Shown one piece after another: positions 58,101-64,000 of a stretch of 64,000 bases of DNA. A model generated the notes under the pieces. That model did not search any database and was not told where the DNA came from. It was given only the letters and a program-made list of their open reading frames with translations. Positions within the stretch are counted from its first letter, which is position 1. Each line of letters starts with the position of its first letter. Source of the stretch: Chitinophaga tropicalis (GTDB taxonomy: Bacteria; Bacteroidota; Bacteroidia; Chitinophagales; Chitinophagaceae). The position numbers and the translations under genes were made by a program. Location: assembly GCF_009758205.1 (NCBI RefSeq), contig NZ_WRXN01000013.1, positions 124,001 to 188,000 of the forward strand, in the 5' to 3' direction.

Positions 58101-59259
58101 CGAATAGGTTTAGTCCCCCACCATCTGTTCCTATCCATATCCCCCCATGACGATCTTCACAAAAAGCTTTCACATCATTGTAACTCAGGCTGTTCTGTTT
58201 TAACTGCTGTTGGTACAGCCAGAATTTTTCAGCTCCGGGTACATATATATTAATACCACCACGGTGGGTGCCTATCCATAAAATACCCTGTTTATCTTCA
58301 AAAAGGGCGGAAACAGTTCTTTGGGACAGGCTTCTTTGGTTCTCCGGTTCATTCTGATAATGGAAGAAGGTTCCCTTTTCAGGGTTGAAGAGGTCCAGTC
58401 CCCCGTTCACGCCGCCGGTCCACAGGTTACCCCTGCTATCCGGCAGGACGGCCCTGACCTGGTTAGTGGAAAGGCTGGAGGGTTCTTTTTCCTGGTGCTC
58501 ATACCTGATATAGCTGTTGTTTGCCGGGTCGAACAGGAATAGTCCCCTGTCCTCGGTTCCCAGCCAGAGATTTCCATGACCATCATCTTTAATGGTCCTG
58601 ATTTCCTGCTGACTTTCGCCTGGAGCTGGGGCAATGGTGCGAAAGTTCTTATTATCTCTGTCAAACAGGGCCAGTCCGTTTTCAGTAGCTACCCAGAAGC
58701 GGCCCTTGATATCCTCATGGAGGTAGTTCACCCGGTTGTCGGGAAGGCCCTGCCGGTTATTGAAACGGGTAAATGTGCCGGTTGCCCGGTCAAAGAGGTT
58801 TAATCCGCCTCCATAAGTGCTGACCCAGCATCGTCCCTGCCGGTCTTCATAGATGCAGGTCACCTGGTTATGGCTCAGGCTTGTGCTGCTGGATGGCTGA
58901 TGGGGAAAGCGGGTAAAGTTGTTTTTGCCGGCGTTGAACCGGTTCAATCCGTTTTGGGTACCTATCCACAGGGTATGTTGCCTGTCTTCATAGACATATT
59001 TAATATAGTTGTCGCTGATGCTGTTACTGTCTGCTGCGTTGTAACGGTAAACAACCATCTGGTAGCCGTCGTATTTATTCAGTCCGTCCCGGGTGCCAAA
59101 CCACATGAAACCCCTGCTGTCCTGGAAGATAGTTTCCACTGTACTGTTAGACAATCCCTGTTCATTGGTCAGATGCCTGAAGTGTAATACCGGCGCCTGG
59201 GAAAAAAGGCGTGCGCTGAAAAGGAATTGCAGAGATAAAAGGAAATACCATTTTAACAT
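55171..59259 (-). CDS. Hybrid two-component system regulator (HTCS: sensor, kinase, receiver, AraC HTH)
   Basis: A 1362-residue one-protein signalling system. ATG 59259 gives a signal peptide MLKWYFLLSLQFLFSARLFSQ; an in-frame ATG at 59319 adds 20 residues that spoil it. A periplasmic sensor of many Reg_prop propeller repeats (DSRGFMWFGTRDGLN, WIGTQNGLNRFN) fills about 25-690, then a Y_Y_Y domain about 700-770, one membrane helix about 775-800, HisKA near 833 (NISHEFRTPLT), HATPase about 940-1055 (NLLSNAFKYTP, GSGIGLAF), a receiver with the phospho-Asp in ISDVMMP near 1160, and an AraC-type HTH at the end. Such HTCS sense glycan fragments and activate the adjacent susC/susD genes, which diverge from it here. 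It converges on the lan operon with 6 bp between. Confidence 0.96.
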   Translation of the reverse strand: MLKWYFLLSLQFLFSARLFSQAPVLHFRHLTNEQGLSNSTVETIFQDSRGFMWFGTRDGLNKYDGYQMVVYRYNAADSNSISDNYIKYVYEDRQHTLWIGTQNGLNRFNAGKNNFTRFPHQPSSSTSLSHNQVTCIYEDRQGRCWVSTYGGGLNLFDRATGTFTRFNNRQGLPDNRVNYLHEDIKGRFWVATENGLALFDRDNKNFRTIAPAPGESQQEIRTIKDDGHGNLWLGTEDRGLFLFDPANNSYIRYEHQEKEPSSLSTNQVRAVLPDSRGNLWTGGVNGGLDLFNPEKGTFFHYQNEPENQRSLSQRTVSALFEDKQGILWIGTHRGGINIYVPGAEKFWLYQQQLKQNSLSYNDVKAFCEDRHGGIWIGTDGGGLNLFDPARQSFRHYQYNPFNKRTLGSNEVLCITEDRQGNIWVGTWGGGLNLYNPADEGFTRFLNNPADPHSISSNYVQKVMEDSRGNLWIATYYGGVNIYDRTTRQFRRFPSNLSGKNAISMTEDSKGRIWIGTDDGGLNCYDPYSEQITHFFTGGEKKPDLRILFTDSKGRLWVGQSGLYLFNETSKSFSLYTSEAGLASAFIKGITEDTAGNFWISTANGIVRFHPDTHQYKTYNTGDGLQGLEFEANAYIKTRNGQMYFGGVNGFNAFYPGEIKTNSFLPPVYVTDLQVSNQRMLPGVKGSPLQQEISLTDKIAFNYKQSSFSFSFAALDYTAPENNQYAYKLEGWDKDWNYVGNERKAAYTNLNPGTYVFRVKASNSDGVWNEKGTAITVVIYPPFWRSWWFLLLLSAAIIFAVYRILAFRRAAELKKISEKKREEVHQLKLQFFTNISHEFRTPLTLILGPLEKMIKEVKDSAQLHYYRLMQKNAYRLLDLVNEVMDFRKAESGVLQLKVMPANPSLFLEEISEEFREWAAEKQIRFTVNTVDPPAEAWFDNQVLEKIIYNLLSNAFKYTPSGGQITLEMRSSIQDVKPSYPHELVLQNDYKTNEYLHIRVTDNGIGISKESIEHLFERYFRVNENHLGSGIGLAFVKSLTFLHKGSIRVYSERNKGTEIIISLPFQKSDYTEQERWMGDPSKTVKQLESLVSNQRYTLTTPATAPEKEASAEAATILVVDDNSELREFLKGALLPEYRIIEASDGQMGFEKAKAEMPDIIISDVMMPVMDGIAFCKLAKENLETSHIPFMMLTAKTALSSNIEGAASGADFYFGKPLSIELLLITIKNTLEQRRKSRERFLKDYYYEAKELVNSTKDKEFMDNLLNRIEENLMDPDFDISVLCSEMGMSKTNLYQKIKQLTGQSTGDFVRTIRLKKAAHIMSHEDVPLSEVILRIGIQTQSYFTKAFKKEFGKTPTQFLQELKQ

Positions 59260-59324
59260 GACATCACATTGTTCGTAAAAGCGTAAAAAGGCCCGGGACA
59301 AGGCGTGGAATACAAGCACTGTGG

Positions 59325-59332
59325 CAAAATTA
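59325..59332 (-). promoter_or_regulatory. Bacteroidota-type -7 promoter element for the HTCS gene
   Basis: On the minus strand it reads TAATTTTG, matching TAnnTTTG. It would give a leader of about 60 nt before ATG 59259 and lies upstream of the alternative start at 59319. The -33 element is not clear. Confidence 0.35.
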
Positions 59333-59432
59333 GATCAATAGAACAAAAAAAATGAACAATCGGATAACAACCTGAAGCCAGGCTATTTTACATTGCGGGC
59401 CTAAAATACGACCTAAAACAAAATATGCCACG

Positions 59433-62366
59433 ATGAAAATTAGAAAACGGTTGCTCCACGTTGTACTGTGTTTTATCCTTACAATGTTCGCTGGGTTATC
59501 TGCGTTTGCCCAGCAGCAGGTAAAGGGAACACTGAAGTCTTCCTCCGGCGAGCCGGTTCCCGGCGCCACCATAACAGTGAAACGGGCAGGTAATGTAGCT
59601 ATTGCTGATACAGCAGGTAACTTTACGATCAAGGCGCAGGCAGGGGATACCCTGGTTGTTTCCTTTATTGGTTTTGAAAGGCAGCAGATCCGGGTCCCTG
59701 CCTCACAGTTCGTTAATATAATATTAAAGGAGACCGTCTCCACCCTGAATGATGTGGTGGTGATCGGTTACGGTACCCGTGCCCAGAAAGACCTGACAGG
59801 GTCGGTAGCTACGGTGACCGCCAAAGATTTCCAGCAGGGGGCGGTTACTACGCCCGATCAGCTGGTGACCGGTAAAGTGGCCGGGGTGGTCATTACCTCC
59901 AACGGGGGCGCTCCCGGGGCCGGTGGCACCATCAGGATCAGGGGAGGTACCTCCCTGAATGCCAGTAATAATCCGCTGATAGTGGTGGATGGGGTGCCGC
60001 TTACCAGTGAAGGTGTTTCCGGTGTGTCCAACCCTCTCAGCCTGGTGAACCCGAGCGATATTGAGTCTTTCAACATCCTCAAGGATGCTTCTGCTACCGC
60101 TATCTATGGTAACCGTGCCTCCAACGGGGTGATCATCATTACCACAAAGAGCGGTTCCGCAGGTAAACTGAAGGTCACCTTCAACTCAGTGCTTTCCCAA
60201 TCTGTCAGGAGAAATGAAATAGATGTCCTGGATGGGGTGCAGTATCGCCGTTTGATCGCTGAAAAAGGGAATGACGAGGAAAAGTCACTGGTAGGTACCG
60301 CAAATACAGACTGGCAGGACCAGATCTTCCAGAAAGCTTTTGGGGGAGACTATAACCTTGGGCTTTCCGGAGGTATAAAGAAACTGCCTTACCGTCTCTC
60401 AATGGGTTATACCTACCAGGACGGTATCCTGAAAACCAGTAATATAAAAAGGACTTCCGGGGCACTGAATCTGACGCCGGCCTTCTTTAATAATACCTTG
60501 AAGGTGAACATCAACCTGAAGGGAGTGTACCAGAAAACAAGGTTTGCCAATGAAGGGGCCATCGGCGCTGCTATCGGGTTTGATCCTACCCAGCCGGTTT
60601 ATTCCAGCAATAAGTATGGCAACTTCTTTGAATGGCTGAACCCGGCCACAGGTATTCCTATTGAGCTGGCCACCAAGAACCCTCTTGGACAGCTGATGCT
60701 TAATTCCAGTCTCAGTGATGTGTACAGGAGCATAGGCAGCATCAAGGTAGATTATAAACTGCCGTTCTTCCCTGCGCTGACCGCTACCGCTAATGCCGGT
60801 TATGATATCTCCAAAACGGAAGGTAATGGCTTTGTACCTGCCTACGCTGCGCTTTCTTATCAGAGAGGCGGTTCCAGGACGCAATATTCCCAGAGAAGAA
60901 AGGATAAGTTGCTGGACCTTTACCTGACCTATGCAAAGAACTTGGACGCTATCAGGAGTAAGCTGGATGTAACTGCCGGTTATTCCTACCAGGATTTCTT
61001 CAGAGGCAGCCCTGCCTACCCGGTAAGGAATGCGAATGGGGATATCATCAATACCCCGGTAGCCGATTCCAGCCGCAATACACTGATCTCTTTCTTTGCC
61101 CGCGCTAACTATACGTTGATGGACAGGTACCTGCTGACAGCTTCCTTCCGACGTGACGGTTCTTCCCGTTTTGCCGCCAGCAACCACTGGGGTAATTTCT
61201 CCTCCCTGGCATTGGCCTGGAGAATAAAGGAAGAAGGTTTCCTCAAAGATGTCAATGTACTTTCCGATCTTAAACTGCGTGTAGGGTATGGCGTAACAGG
61301 TAACCAGGATATAGGTCTTGCCTATCCCTTCCTGCCCATTTATACACAGGGGGCCAGCAACGTACAATACCCGTTTGCCAACGGCTCTTATCTGACTTAC
61401 CGTGCAGAGGCATATGATCCCAATATCAAGTGGGAACAGACGGCAGCCTGGAATGCCGGTCTTGATTATGGTTTTGTGAACAACAGGATCAGCGGTACAC
61501 TGGATTTCTATTATAAGAAAACCAAAGACCTCCTGGCAGATATTCCTACTGCCGCCGGCGCTAACTTAAGCAACCATGTGCTGACCAATGTAGGCAATAT
61601 AGAAAGCAAAGGGGGGGAACTGGCCATTAACGCTGTGATCATTGAGAAGAAAGATTTTAACTGGAAGACAGGGTTCAATATCAGCTATAACCAGAACAAG
61701 ATCCTGAAGCTGTCCAATGTATCTGATTCAAGCTCTGAAGGTATACTGACCGGCGCTATTGCAGGCGGTACTGGCAATACTATCCAGATCAATACCGTTG
61801 GATATGCGCCCCAGACATTTTATGTATACAGGCAGGTATATGGTCCTGATGGCAGGCCCGTTGAAGGAGTATATGAGAAACCTGTGAGCGGTAGCAATAT
61901 GTTCTACAGGTACAAATCTCCCAATCCAAAGCTGACAATGGGTTTCACTTCACAGATGAACTACCGTAACTGGGACCTTTCTTTTGTGCTGCGCAGTAAT
62001 ATAGGCAACTATGTATATAATAATATCAGGTCAGCCGGAGGCGCTTATAACAGCATCAGGACATCAATGGGATATATAGGAAATGTAAATGCTGATTACC
62101 TGAATACAGGGTTCAGCAACAGCCAGTATTCTTCTGATTACTATGTGGAGAACGCTTCTTTCCTTCGGATGGACAACCTTTCACTGGGATATAACTTTGG
62201 TAAGATACTTCGCAATTCTGCTACGCTACGTTTGAATGCCATTGTGCAGAATGTTTTCGTGATCACCAAATACAGTGGTCTCGACCCGGAGATCTTCAGT
62301 GGTATTGATAACAATCCATATCCCAAACCACGTATCTATTCCCTGGGTATCAACCTTGCTTACTAA
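59433..62366 (+). CDS. susC: SusC-type TonB-linked outer membrane transporter
   Basis: A 977-residue SusC/RagA-family receptor. The signal peptide ends LSAFA-QQ. Residues about 28-110 form the carboxypeptidase-regulatory domain, followed by the SusC signature LNDVVVIGYGTRAQKDLTGSV, a plug (SATAIYGNRASNGVIIITTKSG) and the barrel, ending YSLGINLAY. It imports oligosaccharides, or sometimes peptides, together with its SusD lid. The gene diverges from the HTCS regulator and is followed 19 bp later by susD, so it begins a glycan-utilisation operon. The substrate cannot be told because the enzyme genes lie beyond the window. Confidence 0.96.
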   Translation: MKIRKRLLHVVLCFILTMFAGLSAFAQQQVKGTLKSSSGEPVPGATITVKRAGNVAIADTAGNFTIKAQAGDTLVVSFIGFERQQIRVPASQFVNIILKETVSTLNDVVVIGYGTRAQKDLTGSVATVTAKDFQQGAVTTPDQLVTGKVAGVVITSNGGAPGAGGTIRIRGGTSLNASNNPLIVVDGVPLTSEGVSGVSNPLSLVNPSDIESFNILKDASATAIYGNRASNGVIIITTKSGSAGKLKVTFNSVLSQSVRRNEIDVLDGVQYRRLIAEKGNDEEKSLVGTANTDWQDQIFQKAFGGDYNLGLSGGIKKLPYRLSMGYTYQDGILKTSNIKRTSGALNLTPAFFNNTLKVNINLKGVYQKTRFANEGAIGAAIGFDPTQPVYSSNKYGNFFEWLNPATGIPIELATKNPLGQLMLNSSLSDVYRSIGSIKVDYKLPFFPALTATANAGYDISKTEGNGFVPAYAALSYQRGGSRTQYSQRRKDKLLDLYLTYAKNLDAIRSKLDVTAGYSYQDFFRGSPAYPVRNANGDIINTPVADSSRNTLISFFARANYTLMDRYLLTASFRRDGSSRFAASNHWGNFSSLALAWRIKEEGFLKDVNVLSDLKLRVGYGVTGNQDIGLAYPFLPIYTQGASNVQYPFANGSYLTYRAEAYDPNIKWEQTAAWNAGLDYGFVNNRISGTLDFYYKKTKDLLADIPTAAGANLSNHVLTNVGNIESKGGELAINAVIIEKKDFNWKTGFNISYNQNKILKLSNVSDSSSEGILTGAIAGGTGNTIQINTVGYAPQTFYVYRQVYGPDGRPVEGVYEKPVSGSNMFYRYKSPNPKLTMGFTSQMNYRNWDLSFVLRSNIGNYVYNNIRSAGGAYNSIRTSMGYIGNVNADYLNTGFSNSQYSSDYYVENASFLRMDNLSLGYNFGKILRNSATLRLNAIVQNVFVITKYSGLDPEIFSGIDNNPYPKPRIYSLGINLAY

Positions 62367-62385
62367 CTGATCAAAAAGAAGGACC

Positions 62386-63978
62386 ATGACAATTAAATCT
62401 CTATCTATAATATCTGCCTGTGTTGCCCTTGCTATGGCAACCGGCTCCTGCACCAAAGACCTGAACCGTCTGCCTTATGTGCAGGAAACCTCTGAGACCG
62501 TGTATAAAGATCCGGTGAAGATAAAAGGCGTGCTTGCCAAGTTGTACGGAAGCCTTTGCCTCAGCGGACAGCATTATGAAGATAACAGCCTGTCAGATAT
62601 AATAACAGATAATACAGGCACTAACGTATTTCTGCGTAACTACTGGGCTTTGCAGGAGCTTACTACTGATGAAGCTGTGATTGGCTGGAACGATGGTGAC
62701 CTGCTCAGTTTCCATAACCTGAACTTTACGCCGGATGGCAAATATGTAAAGGTGATGTATGATCGTATCTTCTTTGGTGTGGCTGCCTGTAATGAATTTC
62801 TGCGTCAGACCACGGACAATAAAATGAGCGGTTTTTCTGCTGATATACAGGCCAGCATACAGGAATACCGCTATGAGGCCCGCTTCCTGCGTGCATTCTA
62901 TTACTGGATAGCTATAGATATGTATGGTAAAGTGCCTTTTGTAACGGAGAAAGATCCTGTTGGTGCTTTTCAGCCTGAGCAGATATCCCGTGCAGACCTG
63001 TTCACTTACCTTGAAACAGAGCTGAAAGAGCTGGAAACCCTGTTGCCTGAACCACGTACAGGCGAGTATGGCAGGGCAGACAGAGGGGCGGCATGGATAC
63101 TACTGGCTAAACTGTATCTTAACGCTAAGATATATACCGGTACAGATAAGAATACAGAGACCATTACTTACTGCAATAAGCTGATCAGCTCTGCTGCTTA
63201 TACACTGGAGGCAGACTATTCCCGTTTGTTTAAAACAGATAACAACCTCACTACAGAGATCATCTTCCCTATTATGGCAGATGGTGTAACGTCCCAGTCT
63301 TATGGTAATACTACCTACATCCTGCTGGGCTCTTTAGGAGGGACCATGAACCCGGCAGATTACGGTGTTTCCACCACCTGGGGCGGTATGAGAACTACCA
63401 GAAATGTGGTGAACAGGTTCCCGGATCCCTTTGGTACTGCAGACAAGCGCGCTATATTCTATACCAGCGGTCAGAACCTGGATATCAGCGATCTGTCCAG
63501 CTTTAATGATGGTTATGCGGTGCCTAAATTTAAGAATATCAGCTCTACCGGCCAGCCCGGATCTGATCCTACCAAAAGGTTCACCGATACTGACTTTCCT
63601 ATGTTCCGCTTTGCAGATGTTTACCTGATGTATGCAGAGGCAGTAGTGAGGGGAGGAGCAGGCGGCTCTGTTGCAGAAGCGGTGAATTATGTGAACCTGT
63701 TACGCCGTCGTGCATATGGTAATAACAGCGGAGATATCAGTGCCGGTCAGCTGACGCTGGATTTCTTACTGGATGAGAGAGGAAGGGAATTATACTGGGA
63801 AGCCACCAGGAGAACAGACCTGGTACGTTTCGGTAAGCTGACCAGCGGTAGTTACCTGTGGCCTTTCAAGGGTGGTGTTGCGGCAGGTACTGCTGTACAG
63901 GAGAAGTATAATGTATTCCCGATACCTAACACAGACAGGATTGCCAATCCTAACCTTGTTCAAAACGATGGCTATTAA
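62386..63978 (+). CDS. susD: SusD/RagB-family surface lipoprotein
   Basis: A 530-residue lipoprotein with a lipobox ending in TGSC (Cys about residue 22). SusD features include an N-terminal helical TPR-like part (YRYEARFLRAFYYWIAIDMYGKVPFVTE) and the C-terminal FADVYLMYAEAVVRGG, LLDERGRELYWEATRRTDLVRFGK and YNVFPIPNTDRIANPNL segments. It forms the hinged lid of the SusC transporter encoded 19 bp upstream. It is complete, with the stop 22 bp before the window end. Confidence 0.96.
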   Translation: MTIKSLSIISACVALAMATGSCTKDLNRLPYVQETSETVYKDPVKIKGVLAKLYGSLCLSGQHYEDNSLSDIITDNTGTNVFLRNYWALQELTTDEAVIGWNDGDLLSFHNLNFTPDGKYVKVMYDRIFFGVAACNEFLRQTTDNKMSGFSADIQASIQEYRYEARFLRAFYYWIAIDMYGKVPFVTEKDPVGAFQPEQISRADLFTYLETELKELETLLPEPRTGEYGRADRGAAWILLAKLYLNAKIYTGTDKNTETITYCNKLISSAAYTLEADYSRLFKTDNNLTTEIIFPIMADGVTSQSYGNTTYILLGSLGGTMNPADYGVSTTWGGMRTTRNVVNRFPDPFGTADKRAIFYTSGQNLDISDLSSFNDGYAVPKFKNISSTGQPGSDPTKRFTDTDFPMFRFADVYLMYAEAVVRGGAGGSVAEAVNYVNLLRRRAYGNNSGDISAGQLTLDFLLDERGRELYWEATRRTDLVRFGKLTSGSYLWPFKGGVAAGTAVQEKYNVFPIPNTDRIANPNLVQNDGY

Positions 63979-63988
63979 AAAAGATCAT

Positions 63989-64000
63989 ATGAAACGCATC
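63989..64000 (+). CDS. Start of a next gene, cut by the window end
   Basis: An ATG 10 bp after the susD stop opens M-K-R-I, a basic start that could begin a signal peptide. SusC/SusD operons often continue with a glycan-binding lipoprotein or enzyme. Only four codons are visible, so this is a positional guess. Confidence 0.35.

Noticed and set aside
60399..61367. Long open frame of 322 codons on the minus strand
   Set aside because: It lies fully inside susC, has no recognisable domain and is rich in composition-driven residues; it is a shadow of the coding strand.

Overview
The window looks like a chromosomal segment of a Bacteroidota bacterium, most likely a Chitinophaga-like soil or rhizosphere predator. 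Evidence: SusC/SusD-type genes beside a hybrid two-component regulator, several TonB-dependent receptors with carboxypeptidase-like N-terminal domains, A-rich translation starts without strong Shine-Dalgarno sites, TAnnTTTG-type -7 elements, and large secondary-metabolite genes. No tRNA, rRNA, CRISPR array, transposase or integrase was seen.

Region 1 (1-39.9 kb) is a trans-AT-free hybrid NRPS/PKS cluster, entered from its middle. In order it holds: the KR-ACP end of a PKS; NRPS-1 (C-A-PCP-E, C-A-PCP); a cupin/JmjC-type oxygenase; NRPS-2 (C-C*-A-PCP, C-A-PCP); a KS-AT-ACP PKS module; NRPS-3 (C-A-PCP, C-A-PCP, terminal C); a PvdE/SyrD-type peptide exporter; a type II thioesterase; a periplasmic penicillin-acylase-family hydrolase; a small membrane protein; a CmlA-type diiron beta-hydroxylase; an outer-membrane receptor; a methyltransferase; and a 2OG-Fe(II) dioxygenase. 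It ends at a strong terminator near 39.87 kb. Pocket residues read by eye give acyl/polyketide - D-(allo)Thr - Ser - Thr - Asn - malonate (unreduced ketone) - Ser - unknown. The terminal C domain replaces a thioesterase. Exporter plus periplasmic acylase plus receptor suggests an acylated precursor that is exported and then trimmed, as in pyoverdine maturation.

Region 2 (40-45.8 kb) holds an LTA-synthase/sulfatase-family membrane protein, a large Oar-like TonB-dependent receptor whose start codon lies inside a 17-bp inverted repeat, and a small conserved-looking cytosolic protein on the minus strand.

Region 3 (45.8-55.2 kb) is a compact class II lanthipeptide operon: a precursor with a mersacidin/lacticin-481-like lipid II-binding ring, a hairpin, a LanM synthetase, a two-gene self-protection ABC transporter, a C39-peptidase ABC exporter and an HlyD-type adaptor. 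A class II mersacidin-type peptide from a Gram-negative host is the tightest candidate for an undescribed system here.

Region 4 (55.2-64 kb) is the start of a glycan-utilisation locus: a hybrid two-component regulator on the minus strand, divergent susC and susD, and the first codons of a next gene cut by the window end.
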